Below, piece by piece: positions 1-9,388 of a stretch of 64,000 bases of DNA (its first letter is position 1; every line of letters starts with the position of its first letter). Source of the stretch: Helicobacter colisuis (lineage in GTDB: Bacteria; Campylobacterota; Campylobacteria; Campylobacterales; Helicobacteraceae); contig NZ_JAMOKX010000001.1 in assembly GCF_023646285.1 (NCBI RefSeq), positions 310,001 through 374,000 of the forward strand. The letters run 5' to 3'. The translations under genes and the position numbers were made by a program. Below the pieces are notes generated by a model, which made no database searches, had not been told where the DNA came from, and saw nothing but the letters and a program-made list of their open reading frames with translations.

Positions 1-255
1 GTTATTTAAAAAATAAGAAGGAATATAAGAATAAATTTTTGTAGCACTAAAGGAGACTTTTGGATTCTCCTTTAACAAATGATATTTTCTGCCACTTTTT
101 GCTCCGTGAAAATAGATTTCACCTTCTTCATAGCAAAAACTAATAGGCACTCCATAAGGCTCACCATCAGGGATAACCATCACTCCAAACTCAATTTTTG
201 CTAACATTGTCTGTAGCATTTGAGAATCAAAACACTCAAATTCACTGCGACGCAT
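1..255 (-). CDS. Pyridoxamine 5'-phosphate oxidase-like (Nim/PPOX) flavin-binding protein, cut by window edge
   Basis: This leftward gene runs off the left edge; about 85 N-terminal residues are visible. It opens with M-R-R-S-E-F and continues with a split-barrel pattern (V-M-V-I-P-D-G-E-P-Y-G-V-P-I-S, then Y-F-H-G-A-K-S-G-R-K), which is typical of the NimA-like branch of the PPOX superfamily. Such proteins bind FMN and are often annotated as nitroimidazole resistance or general flavin reductases; the true substrate is not known. GAGAAG sits 9 bases before the ATG at 255 and only 3 before an in-frame ATG at 261, so 255 is preferred. It starts 13 bases after nifU ends and may be co-transcribed with it. 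Family call is from pattern recognition only. Confidence 0.72.
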   Translation of the reverse strand, partial: MRRSEFECFDSQMLQTMLAKIEFGVMVIPDGEPYGVPISFCYEEGEIYFHGAKSGRKYHLLKENPKVSFSATKIYSYIPSYFLNN

Positions 256-268
256 TAGCATTTACTTC

Positions 269-1249
269 TCACACAGGGAAAACGCGAATACTAGAATCAA
301 GCCCTTCTTGCAAAACTGATTCAATGGCAAAAAGCGTTCCTGTCGCACCGCTAGCACAGCCACTGCACGCACCAAGATAGCGGATATAAACATCAGTATG
401 TCCATCGCTAGAATTTTTAAGCTCGATGATCTCCATATTTCCGCCATCCATCATTAGCATTGGGCGAATTTTTTCATCAATTAAACTCTCAATGGCTTTA
501 ATTTTTTGAACCAAAGTCATATCAGCAAACTTCAAATCTCCCTTTGATTCTAAATCTGCTTTGTTTTTTAGCGCTTCTTCTTCCATTTCAGCGCGCACAT
601 CACGCAAAATATCTACAAGATAATATTCTCTCTCTTCGTGTCCTCCAGGTTTAATACAGCTTTTACAGAAAGCCCCTGCTTTAGTGTATTCTGTGATCTC
701 TTCCACACTTTTTAAATCATTGAGTTTAATCACTTCTTTAATTGTTCCAAGGCTTACTCTAGCGCACTCACACACGATAATTTCATCTTCAAAATCTTCT
801 GGATTCTTACCCAAATATAAAGCTGCTGCCTTTTTAATAACATCATAAGCCATAACAGAACAATGCATTTTTTGTCCCGGAACTGCTGGAGTATCAGGAT
901 CATCGCGCAAAGCCTTTTCAACATCAATGTTTGTAATCTTAACTGCCTCTTGCACCTTTTTGCCCAAGCAAAGCTCAACCATCATATCACTACTTGCAAT
1001 AGCAGTCCCACAGCCAAAGCTTTTAAACTTAGCATCCACAATCACATCATTAGAATCCACAAGCCAATATAGCCTTACTGCATCACCACAAGCCTCTGCG
1101 CCATAATCTGCCACAATCAGCTTTAAGCCACGCTCATCAGCTTCTTTTTGCGTGATAACTCCCAAATGAGTTGGATTATCCATTCTCTCGCTAACTTTTT
1201 TACTATAAGCATCCCACAATGCTCCACCAAGTAATTCATTTTTTGCCAT
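269..1249 (-). CDS. nifU: NifU, Fe-S cluster assembly scaffold (three-domain form)
   Basis: NifU is the cytoplasmic scaffold on which sulfur from NifS and iron are built into Fe-S clusters. All three domains are visible in 326 residues: an IscU-like domain with Cys54, Cys80 and Cys130; a central BFD-like [2Fe-2S] domain with C-x-C at 160/162 and C-x-x-C at 195/198; and a C-terminal Nfu domain with C-x-x-C at 295/298. The start follows AAGGATTAAAT. It lies 12 bases behind nifS in the same direction. No nitrogenase genes are nearby; in Helicobacter and Campylobacter this NIF-type pair serves as the housekeeping Fe-S system (family knowledge). Confidence 0.95.
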   Translation of the reverse strand: MAKNELLGGALWDAYSKKVSERMDNPTHLGVITQKEADERGLKLIVADYGAEACGDAVRLYWLVDSNDVIVDAKFKSFGCGTAIASSDMMVELCLGKKVQEAVKITNIDVEKALRDDPDTPAVPGQKMHCSVMAYDVIKKAAALYLGKNPEDFEDEIIVCECARVSLGTIKEVIKLNDLKSVEEITEYTKAGAFCKSCIKPGGHEEREYYLVDILRDVRAEMEEEALKNKADLESKGDLKFADMTLVQKIKAIESLIDEKIRPMLMMDGGNMEIIELKNSSDGHTDVYIRYLGACSGCASGATGTLFAIESVLQEGLDSSIRVFPV

Positions 1250-1261
1250 ATTTAATCCTTT

Positions 1262-2446
<1,185 letters not shown>

Positions 2447-2464
2447 TCAAATTATTCAAATAAA

Positions 2465-2470
2465 TTTATA
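2465..2470 (-). promoter_or_regulatory. Candidate -10 box for nifS-nifU
   Basis: On the minus strand the sequence reads TTTTATAAATTT, 31 bases before the nifS start. It is a weak TATAAT match in a very AT-rich 254-base gap (2435-2688) where I see no other gene or clear operator. Confidence 0.3.
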
Positions 2471-2688
2471 AAATCTTTCATTTTCTAAAAAATCAAAATG
2501 AATTTAGCTTTTACTCTAAAAAACCTTAAAGATAATTAAAATCTATAGCTTTATTTTCTTTAGAATCAACTACTTTCACAAAAGGTAAATTTTATCATTT
2601 GGTTAAAAATAAATTAATCACAAATACCACTTAAGCTTTGCAGATTCTAAGCCTTTAGTCAGACAAACTAGAATCCACAAATTTTATT

Positions 2689-3429
2689 CTAAAGAGAAAA
2701 AATTTCTAAAGCCCTTTTTAAATCTTCTTTAGTATCAATCCCAAAAGATTGACTACACACTTCCACCATTACAATTGTTTTTTTATTTTCTATGGCTCTT
2801 AACTGCTCTAATTTTTCAATTTCTTCTAGCGCCAACTTAGGTAGATTACAAAATTCTTGCAAACTCTTTCCGCTAAAAGCATAGATTCCTAAATGCCCAA
2901 AATACTGCCACTTATCATGCGAATCAAGAATATTTTCTCTATCATAAGGAATCCTAGCGCGCGAAAAATAAATCGCTTCTTTTTCTTGATTTATCACAAC
3001 TTTAACTAAATTAGGATCTTCTGCCTCCTTTTTTGAAACCACTCGCATACAACTCCCCATAAAAGGGATTTCTCCTCTTGATTGAGCTTTAGATTCCATA
3101 AGACTTTTTAATTTTTGTATCACTTCTTTTTCAATAAAGGGCTCATCTCCTTGCAAATTAATGATAATTTCATCTTGTCCTAAGCCCAAAATTCTTGCAC
3201 ATTCTGCGATTCTATCTGTGCCACTCTCATGCTCTTTGCTTGTTAGAATAGACTTAAAGCCATATTGCTCACACACTTCTTTTACGCTAACATCATCACA
3301 AGCAATCACAACCTCATCCACTTCTTTTGCTATTTTTGCAACTCGAATCACCATAGGAATCCCACCAATGGGAGCAAGAATCTTATTAGGGAAGCGTGTA
3401 GATTTTAATCTAGCAGGAATAATAATCAT
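2689..3429 (-). CDS. kdsB: 3-deoxy-manno-octulosonate cytidylyltransferase (CMP-Kdo synthetase)
   Basis: KdsB activates Kdo with CTP to CMP-Kdo, the donor that WaaA (24393-25619 in this window) uses for the inner core of lipopolysaccharide. The 246-residue length is normal. The nucleotide-binding start I-I-P-A-R-L-K-S-T-R-F-P-N-K and the Q-G-D-E-P motif at about residue 94 are both present, as is F-G-H-L-G-I-Y-A-F in the second half. The ATG lies 3 bases after the stop of the small zinc-finger gene upstream, so the two are probably translated from one message. No strong ribosome site is visible at this junction. Confidence 0.95.
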   Translation of the reverse strand: MIIIPARLKSTRFPNKILAPIGGIPMVIRVAKIAKEVDEVVIACDDVSVKEVCEQYGFKSILTSKEHESGTDRIAECARILGLGQDEIIINLQGDEPFIEKEVIQKLKSLMESKAQSRGEIPFMGSCMRVVSKKEAEDPNLVKVVINQEKEAIYFSRARIPYDRENILDSHDKWQYFGHLGIYAFSGKSLQEFCNLPKLALEEIEKLEQLRAIENKKTIVMVEVCSQSFGIDTKEDLKRALEIFSL

Positions 3430-3432
3430 AGT

Positions 3433-3684
3433 CTAAAAATCAAACAATTCACCCAAAAAACTTTCTCGTTTTTTGGGCTTATAGTTTTCTTTGTATCTTG
3501 TATCCTCATATTGCCTTCTTTCCTCATACCTCGGAGTTTGCATATTTTGGGTAGAACGCTCAATAATTTTATCTAATTCACCCCTATCAAGCCAAACTCC
3601 ACGACATTTAGGGCAATAATCAATCTCAACACCACTTCTCTCACTCATCACTAAATCTACGCCACTACAAACTGGACACTGCAT
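3433..3684 (-). CDS. Small zf-TFIIB family zinc-ribbon protein
   Basis: An 83-residue protein with two C-x-x-C pairs, C-P-V-C near residue 4 and C-P-K-C near residue 25, followed by R-G-V-W-L-D-R-G-E-L, the hallmark of the bacterial zf-TFIIB (TFIIB-like zinc ribbon) family. The C-terminal half is polar and charged with no recognisable domain. Function is not established for the family; nucleic acid binding is often suggested but unproven. It precedes kdsB by 3 bases, so the two probably share a transcript, though this need not mean a shared role. Confidence 0.8.
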   Translation of the reverse strand: MQCPVCSGVDLVMSERSGVEIDYCPKCRGVWLDRGELDKIIERSTQNMQTPRYEERRQYEDTRYKENYKPKKRESFLGELFDF

Positions 3685-3757
3685 TTTTTACCTTTTTTTT
3701 GAAGAAATTATATAGAAATTAACTTAAATTTCTACAGATTAAATTAAAAAACTGCTC

Positions 3758-4156
3758 TCATTTTCGGTTTGTTACTCCAACTTCTAAAGCTTTATCTACA
3801 ATCTCTTTGCGACTAGGATTAGCACTTTTAAAATACGATTCAATCTCTAAAAGCAATTTTGCATTGACTGCTCTATGCGTTGCAAGCAATAATACAAATT
3901 GCACATCAAAATCTAAAATTTCCTCCATATAAGCATTATAGTAAATCTTAGCCAAATTTACACACTTTTTTAAATCCTCCAAACTTTTATCTTTTTGCTT
4001 TAAAGCTTCTAAAATCTCTTGAGCTCTAGGAAAGTTTTTTGCCTCCTTAGCCACCTTAGGTTTTTTTAGCAAAAAGGCAGCCAACAACCCCAAAAATAAA
4101 ATCCCTATCACCGCACTCATTAACACTAAAAACAAAAAATCTTGTTGCATTTTCAA
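3758..4156 (-). CDS. Conserved small membrane-anchored protein of unknown function
   Basis: A 132-residue protein with one N-terminal membrane segment (about residues 8-30, rich in L, V, I, G, A) and a soluble helical C-terminus facing one side of the membrane, with several K and E residues and no cysteines. I do not recognise a family. GGGGGAG stands 5 bases before a TTG at 4156, which I take as the start; an ATG two codons later is the alternative. It is separated by 73 bases from the zinc-ribbon gene downstream and is divergent from dapD. Confidence 0.6.
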   Translation of the reverse strand: MKMQQDFLFLVLMSAVIGILFLGLLAAFLLKKPKVAKEAKNFPRAQEILEALKQKDKSLEDLKKCVNLAKIYYNAYMEEILDFDVQFVLLLATHRAVNAKLLLEIESYFKSANPSRKEIVDKALEVGVTNRK

Positions 4157-4210
4157 ATCTACTCCCCCTAATCTCTAGACTTCAATTATATTCTAACTTC
4201 ACTTTAATTT

Positions 4211-4239
4211 TTGTAGAATTGTTAAACTTTGGTTATAAT
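4211..4239 (+). promoter_or_regulatory. Promoter of dapD
   Basis: TTGTAG (4211-4216) and TATAAT (4234-4239) are separated by 17 bases, an unusually complete sigma-70 pair for this genome. The -10 box ends 28 bases before the dapD ATG. Confidence 0.6.
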
Positions 4240-4267
4240 AGCAAAATAAAAAATGGAAGGAATTTAT

Positions 4268-5473
4268 ATGAATGCAAACGATTTTAAACAAAAAGTAAGT
4301 GAGATTCAAGCAAAAAGCAATTATAAAACGCCTCTTGGCTTTGGAATCTGCTATGCTGATGTCGGAGTAATGAGCAACAAAGTTTTACAAGCCACTTACC
4401 CTGTTTTAAACTGGCAAGAAAATTTTGGTAGTTATGCTATTTTTTGGGATTTGCGCGAAGAGTGTGAAATCTTAGAGGATTGTGAAAGCGAATTGGTTTT
4501 TGGTATCACAGAAGAGTTTGTTATCAAAGCCTTAGAAGCTTTCTCTCCTTATTTAGCAGAAACTCAAAGCAATCCCAACGCACATAAAAATGTAGCGGTA
4601 GTCTTAGAATTACAACGCGCTTTACAAGAAGATAGAATCTATACTGAAAATGGCGATTTTAGATACCGATTCTGCGCCATCTATGAAGATAAACAATGTA
4701 AAAGTGTTGAATCTGCTTATATGAAACTCCTTGCACTCTCTTTGGGCAAAGCACCTCTTAGAAGTTTATATCTAGATGGAATCTTTGGGCTTTTAAGCAA
4801 TGTAGCGTGGAGTGGAAATGTGCCTTTTGAGCTAGATTGGCTAAGAGAAAATGAAATTGCTCTTAAAATGCGTGGAGAATTCCCTGCAATTGATTTTGTC
4901 GATAAATTCCCACGCTACTTAATGCAAGTTATTCCACAATATGACAATATCCGCCTTCTTGACACTGCAAAAACTCGATTTGGTGCGTATTTAGGAACCG
5001 GTGGTTATACACAAATGCCTGGAGCAAGCTATGTGAATTTCAATGCCGGTGCAATGGGCGCGTGCATGAATGAGGGCAGAATCTCATCTAGCGTAATTGT
5101 TGGGGAAGGTAGTGATGTTGGCGGTGGTGCAAGTATTTTAGGTGTGCTAAGTGGTGGTAACTCTGATCCTATTAGCATTGGGAAAAACTGCCTACTTGGC
5201 GTAAATAGCTCTACAGGTATTAGTTTAGGCGATGGGTGCATTGTAGATGGTGGAATTGCGATTTTAGCAGGAACAATTTTCCAAATTACTCCACAAGAAG
5301 CTCAAAAAATTAAAGAAATTAATCCAGACTTTGAAATCAAAGACAATGGGCTTTACAAAGGCAGGGAACTTTCAGGCAAAAACGGAATCCACTTCCGATG
5401 CGATTCTAAGAGTGGTGTTATGATTGCTTTCCGCTCTAACCGAAAAATAGAACTCAATTCAGCCCTACACTAA
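4268..5473 (+). CDS. dapD: Tetrahydrodipicolinate N-succinyltransferase, long form
   Basis: DapD succinylates tetrahydrodipicolinate in the lysine and meso-diaminopimelate pathway, feeding peptidoglycan synthesis. The protein is about 401 residues, much longer than the 270-residue enterobacterial enzyme; this long type is normal in Campylobacterota. The C-terminal half has left-handed beta-helix hexapeptide repeats (V-G-E-G-S-D-V-G-G-G-A-S-I-L-G, I-S-I-G-K-N, I-S-L-G-D-G). An upstream in-frame ATG exists at 4253, but GGAAGGA lies between the two, making 4268 the likely start. It is a single-gene unit followed by a hairpin terminator. Confidence 0.94.
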   Translation: MNANDFKQKVSEIQAKSNYKTPLGFGICYADVGVMSNKVLQATYPVLNWQENFGSYAIFWDLREECEILEDCESELVFGITEEFVIKALEAFSPYLAETQSNPNAHKNVAVVLELQRALQEDRIYTENGDFRYRFCAIYEDKQCKSVESAYMKLLALSLGKAPLRSLYLDGIFGLLSNVAWSGNVPFELDWLRENEIALKMRGEFPAIDFVDKFPRYLMQVIPQYDNIRLLDTAKTRFGAYLGTGGYTQMPGASYVNFNAGAMGACMNEGRISSSVIVGEGSDVGGGASILGVLSGGNSDPISIGKNCLLGVNSSTGISLGDGCIVDGGIAILAGTIFQITPQEAQKIKEINPDFEIKDNGLYKGRELSGKNGIHFRCDSKSGVMIAFRSNRKIELNSALH

Positions 5474-5479
5474 AGACTA

Positions 5480-5501
5480 GATTCTGCTTTATAGCAGAAT
5501 C
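5480..5501. terminator. Hairpin between convergent dapD and pgeF
   Basis: A perfect 9-base stem (GATTCTGCT / AGCAGAATC) with a four-base TTAT loop fills the 31-base gap between two convergent genes and is followed by T-rich sequence on the plus strand. It probably stops transcription from dapD and may work in both directions. Confidence 0.7.
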
Positions 5502-5504
5502 ACT

Positions 5505-6182
5505 TTACTTTTCAGTCAAACTTGCGAATATTCCAAATCTCCCACAATTTCTATCCCTACGATAAGAAAAATATCGCCCACTGCAACAAGTGCAAAGCGG
5601 ATCAATCTCATAATCACAAATACCAATTTCCTTAAATTGCTCTTTTAAAACTTCTATTAAATCTAAATATATTTTTCTTTCTTTAGCAATCTTGCCACTC
5701 TCTAGCGCTTGGCTTAAGGCTTCTATACCCACTTCATAGCAACATCCTCTAATTGATGGACCAATATAAACAAAAAGATCACTCAAACAACTTTGATATT
5801 CTCTCTGCAAAAGAGAAAATGCCTTAAAAACAATTCCTTTTTCTACACCAAGCCTACCTGCATGAAGCAATACTAAAACTCGCTTAGCCTTATCAAACAC
5901 AACAATAGGATTACAATCTGCCACCATAATTAAGCCAACTAAGCCGATTTTATCCAAAACAATTCCATCTCCATCGCCAAGCAATCCGCCACTAGAAGCC
6001 TTTAAAATATTATCCCCATGCACTTGATTTAAAAAGCACAATTGCTCTATAGAATAACCACGACTTTGTAGCTCTATACTTTGATTTTGCTTAACTGCTT
6101 CTTTGGTTAAATTTCCAGCATGAAAAGCTATATTTCTCCCCTCTTTGCTTAACCAAAGCTCTAAACCCTTAGGAATTATCAA
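5505..6182 (-). CDS. pgeF: YfiH/PgeF family polyphenol oxidase-like (purine nucleoside/peptidoglycan editing) protein
   Basis: Member of the laccase-domain YfiH family, linked in other bacteria to peptidoglycan precursor editing and to zinc-dependent purine nucleoside phosphorolysis. Family motifs are visible: N-Q-V-H-G-D, V-A-D-C-N-P, L-H-A-G-R-L-G (the usual form is H-A-G-W-R-G, so the Trp-Arg order is altered here), I-G-P-S-I-R-G-C-C-Y-E-V-G, and C-T-C-C-S-G-R-Y-F-S-Y-R-R-D. I chose a TTG start at 6182 because GGAGGGAG lies 5 bases before it; the frame is open to an ATG at 6224, which lacks such a site. The gene overlaps the upstream MreB-like gene, indicating translational coupling. Confidence 0.82.
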   Translation of the reverse strand: MIIPKGLELWLSKEGRNIAFHAGNLTKEAVKQNQSIELQSRGYSIEQLCFLNQVHGDNILKASSGGLLGDGDGIVLDKIGLVGLIMVADCNPIVVFDKAKRVLVLLHAGRLGVEKGIVFKAFSLLQREYQSCLSDLFVYIGPSIRGCCYEVGIEALSQALESGKIAKERKIYLDLIEVLKEQFKEIGICDYEIDPLCTCCSGRYFSYRRDRNCGRFGIFASLTEK

Positions 6183-7194
6183 CGATACTCCCTCCGCTCC
6201 ATTCCACTCTATCATAAGCATCATAATTTTGCATAATTATACAAGCCCCCTTAGAAATATCCAACAAAGGATTAGGAGAAAGGTTGATTTGCATTTTAAG
6301 TTCTTCTTCTAAAAATTCCTTCATTCCCTCTATCAATGCCATACCCCCAGTAAGAATTGCTCCATCTTCTATCAAATCAGGTGCAATTTGAGGTGGAGAC
6401 TTCTGAATTGTTTCTAAAATAGTGTTTTTGATTTTAAACATTCCTGTCAAAAGCACATGCTTTAACTCATCTAAATTCAATTCATAGGAAATAGGCATTC
6501 CATTAGATAAAGATTTAGCGCCAATATTAATAATAGGATTTTCACCAAAAACTCTGATTTGTCGCTTAATTTTTTCTGCCAATTCTTTACTAATGCCGAT
6601 ATTTTTGTTATACCTGCAATACTCTATTAAGGCGTAATCCACAAAATCTCCCGCTTCTTTTGTAAAAGCACTTGCTATCAAACCTCCAAGAGAAATAACA
6701 CTTGCTTCAATCAAGCCCCCACCCGCATCAATCACCATTTTTGCTCTTGCTGTGCTAATATCTAATCCCGCCCCCACACTAGCACTAAAGGGATCTTCTA
6801 TCAAAAAGGCTTCTTTGGCTCCTGCAAGTATTGTAGCTTCATACAAAGAATGGCGCTCTACTTGCGTGAGATTCCTTGGAATACTAATCCCAACGCGCGG
6901 TGCAAGCTTCGAAGTTTGACCAAGAGAAATCAAAGCGCTAATAAAAGTTTTTGTTGTTTCAAAATCACTGATGGCTCCATTTAAAAGCGGATTAATCACT
7001 TCAAAATTACTTGGTGCGCGCCCCATCATCTTTTTTGCCTGATCACCAATGCACACCACTCTCTTAGAATCGCCCATATCCTCTAAAGTAATACAAGTCG
7101 CTTCGCAAAATATAATATCTTCTGCATTATTTCTCACAATGGTATTTACTGTGCCCAAATCAATTGCAATATCATTTCTTTCTAATAAAGCCAT
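6169..7194 (-). CDS. Divergent MreB-like actin-family protein
   Basis: A 341-residue actin-fold ATPase of the MreB/rod-shape family. Visible motifs: phosphate-1 loop I-D-L-G-T-V-N-T at residues 11-18, the P-L-L-N-G-A-I-S-D-F-E segment (canonical P-L-x-D-G-V-I-A-D), phosphate-2 D-A-G-G-G-L, and adenosine motif L-T-G-G-M-A-L. Each deviates from the MreB consensus, and the short N-terminus lacks the usual hydrophobic membrane-binding start. No mreC or mreD is adjacent, so this is probably a paralogue rather than the main MreB. ATG at 7194 has GGAG close before it; a frame extension to 7209 is less likely. It is coupled to pgeF downstream. Confidence 0.8.
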   Translation of the reverse strand: MALLERNDIAIDLGTVNTIVRNNAEDIIFCEATCITLEDMGDSKRVVCIGDQAKKMMGRAPSNFEVINPLLNGAISDFETTKTFISALISLGQTSKLAPRVGISIPRNLTQVERHSLYEATILAGAKEAFLIEDPFSASVGAGLDISTARAKMVIDAGGGLIEASVISLGGLIASAFTKEAGDFVDYALIEYCRYNKNIGISKELAEKIKRQIRVFGENPIINIGAKSLSNGMPISYELNLDELKHVLLTGMFKIKNTILETIQKSPPQIAPDLIEDGAILTGGMALIEGMKEFLEEELKMQINLSPNPLLDISKGACIIMQNYDAYDRVEWSGGSIVDNS

Positions 7195-7222
7195 AATTCT
7201 CCAACCCATAATATTTTACAAA

Positions 7223-7228
7223 ATTATA
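7223..7228 (-). promoter_or_regulatory. -10 box of the mreB-like/pgeF unit
   Basis: TATAAT on the minus strand within GTTATAATTTTG, 28 bases before the ATG at 7194 and back-to-back with the promoter of the membrane protease. Confidence 0.55.
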
Positions 7229-7280
7229 ACAAAACTACTTGCAAACTGCTATTTAAAACTCTATTTTCATCAACTTTTGC

Positions 7281-7286
7281 TATAAT
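7281..7286 (+). promoter_or_regulatory. -10 box of the Ste24-type protease/prmC unit
   Basis: TTTTGCTATAATTTG contains a perfect TATAAT with the upstream GC seen at several other promoters in this window (49799, 52501, 63976). It lies 30 bases before the ATG at 7317. Confidence 0.6.
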
Positions 7287-7316
7287 TTGCAAAATTCACC
7301 TATTGCAAGGAAATTA

Positions 7317-8531
7317 ATGTCTTTTATTTTATTTTATGGTCTATTTTTAACACTCCCCAAAATGCTTCTAAGTATTATTGAGCTTAGATTTCTCAAAACC
7401 CAATATAACAAAAAACCTTATATTTTAGATTCGACTTCATTTAAAAAAGCCGCTAATTACTCTATTATCAAGGAAAAAATCTCCTTTTTAAATACCCTTG
7501 TAGATTTTTGTTTGCTATGGGTTTGGATTCTTTTTGGGTTGCAAATACTAGAATCTCTCTTACCCACAAACTCACTCCTAGGTAGCACACTCTTTGTTCT
7601 GTTATTTTTATTCATCCAAAGCCTTTTTTCTTTGCCATTTGATGCTTATAAGACTCTAGTAATTGATAAAAAGTTTGGCTTTGCCAAAGGCGGAATCAAA
7701 CTTTTTCTTGCTGATACCATAAAATCTTTTTTGCTTTTATTGATATTAGGCGGTATTTTGATTTTTATTTTTACTTGGATTATTGCCAATATCCCTTCAT
7801 GGGAGTTTTATGCTTTTATTATAGGCGCTCTTTTTATTATTGGAACTAACCTTTTATATCCCACTTTAATTGCGCCCTTATTTAACAAATTCACCCCCCT
7901 AGAAGATAAAGATTTAAGCAATGCCATTCAAAATCTTTTAACTAAAGTTGGCTTCCATTCTAACGGAGTTTTTGTTATGGATGCCTCACGCCGAGATGGT
8001 AGATTAAATGCTTATTTTGGTGGTATTGGCAAAACAAAGCGTGTGATTTTGTTTGACACACTCTTAGAAAAAATCCCAAAAGATTCTATTTTGGCAGTTT
8101 TAGGGCATGAATTAGGACATTTTAAACACAATGATATTTATAAAATGATGGTGCTTGTTTTGTCTTTCTTTTTTGTTTTATTGCTTTTAATTGCCAATTT
8201 GCCACAATCCCTATTTGCAGAAGCCAATATTGTGCAATCTCCACATAGCATTATTGTTTTTTTATTGCTTTTAAGTGCGCCAATTGGCTTTTATTTTACC
8301 CCCATTCTTGGTTATTTTAGTCGCAAAAATGAATACAATGCCGATCAGTTTGGTGCCAAACTCACTAGTAATGAAGCCTTAGCCAAAGCCCTTTTGCTAC
8401 TTGTAAAAGAAAACAATTCATTCCCCCTTTCACACAAACTTTATATGCGCTTTTATTACACTCATCCACCGCTTATGGCGCGATTAATCGCTCTAAATTG
8501 CGAACATTTGGCATTTGAGAATCAAAAATGA
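7317..8531 (+). CDS. M48 family membrane zinc metallopeptidase (Ste24/CAAX protease-like)
   Basis: An integral inner-membrane zinc protease of about 404 residues. The zinc motif H-E-L-G-H lies at about residues 263-267 with the third ligand region N-E-Y-N-A-D-Q-F-G-A some 75 residues later. Several hydrophobic segments flank it (N-terminal, about 55-75, 90-110, 140-180, and two after the active site), the Ste24 rather than the shorter HtpX layout. Bacterial relatives are thought to act in membrane protein quality control; CAAX processing does not apply to bacteria. AAGGAAATTA precedes the ATG at 7317; an in-frame TTG at 7287 lies inside the promoter. It overlaps prmC by 4 bases. Confidence 0.85.
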   Translation: MSFILFYGLFLTLPKMLLSIIELRFLKTQYNKKPYILDSTSFKKAANYSIIKEKISFLNTLVDFCLLWVWILFGLQILESLLPTNSLLGSTLFVLLFLFIQSLFSLPFDAYKTLVIDKKFGFAKGGIKLFLADTIKSFLLLLILGGILIFIFTWIIANIPSWEFYAFIIGALFIIGTNLLYPTLIAPLFNKFTPLEDKDLSNAIQNLLTKVGFHSNGVFVMDASRRDGRLNAYFGGIGKTKRVILFDTLLEKIPKDSILAVLGHELGHFKHNDIYKMMVLVLSFFFVLLLLIANLPQSLFAEANIVQSPHSIIVFLLLLSAPIGFYFTPILGYFSRKNEYNADQFGAKLTSNEALAKALLLLVKENNSFPLSHKLYMRFYYTHPPLMARLIALNCEHLAFENQK

Positions 8532-9364
8532 CACTCAAAGAAGCTATAGATTTTGGCGCTCATGCTTTAAAAAACAATCAAATCCAACGCCCTTATTTAG
8601 AATCTGAAATCCTACTCTCTCACATTCTAAACCAATCTAGAATCTATCTCCACAGCCATAGCACACAAAATCTCTCATCCTTTCACGAAATGCTTTTTAT
8701 AGATCTTATCCAAAGGCGAAAAAATCTTGAACCCATTGAATATATTACTAATAAAGTTGGTTTTTATGGAGAAGAATTTTACATTGATAGAGGAGTTTTA
8801 ATTCCCCGCCCTGAAACAGAAATTTTAGTAGATAAAGCAAAAGATATTATTGCGCAAAATAATTACAAAAATATCGCTGAAATTGGCATTGGAAGCGGAA
8901 TTATAAGCATTATGTTAGCTCTTTTATTACCCGATTCAAACTTAAACTTTTATGCAAGTGATATTGCCCCAGAGGCGCTTTTTAACACTCATGTTAATCT
9001 TAAAAAATTCAAAGTTTCAAACATCAAACTTTATAAAAGTTCCTTTTTAGATTTTAACAAAGAAGAAAATATCTGTTTTGATTTATTAGTTTCTAACCCC
9101 CCTTATATCAAAAAAGGGGAGATTCTGCCAACTTCTCTTAGCTTTGAGCCGCAAAAGGCTCTATTTGGCGGAGAGAAGGGAGATGAAATACTTCATCAAA
9201 TCATTAGATTGACTTATGAAAATGAGATTCCGCACTTAATTTGTGAAATGGGCTATAATCAAAGAGAAAGTATAGAAAGTCTTATGCAAAATATTCCGCA
9301 TCAGAAGCTAGAATTTTACCAAGATCTTGCTAATTTAGAAAGAGGTTTTATTATTAAATTTTGA
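8528..9364 (+). CDS. prmC: Release factor glutamine methyltransferase
   Basis: PrmC (HemK) uses S-adenosylmethionine to methylate the glutamine of the GGQ motif of peptide release factors; one target, RF2, is encoded at 39172-40272. The 278-residue protein has the N-terminal helical domain, the SAM-binding glycine-rich loop E-I-G-I-G-S-G at about residue 118, and the catalytic N-P-P-Y at about 195. The ATG overlaps the protease gene stop by 4 bases (ATGA-type coupling). A weak hairpin follows. Confidence 0.94.
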   Translation: MTLKEAIDFGAHALKNNQIQRPYLESEILLSHILNQSRIYLHSHSTQNLSSFHEMLFIDLIQRRKNLEPIEYITNKVGFYGEEFYIDRGVLIPRPETEILVDKAKDIIAQNNYKNIAEIGIGSGIISIMLALLLPDSNLNFYASDIAPEALFNTHVNLKKFKVSNIKLYKSSFLDFNKEENICFDLLVSNPPYIKKGEILPTSLSFEPQKALFGGEKGDEILHQIIRLTYENEIPHLICEMGYNQRESIESLMQNIPHQKLEFYQDLANLERGFIIKF

Positions 9365-9365
9365 C

Positions 9366-9388
9366 CAAACAAGCATGAAGCTTATTTG
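9366..9388. terminator. Imperfect hairpin between convergent prmC and the SPOR gene
   Basis: CAAACAAGC and GCTTATTTG pair with one mismatch around a five-base loop and overlap the end of the SPOR-domain gene. T-runs are short, so a terminator role is only likely. Confidence 0.35.
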
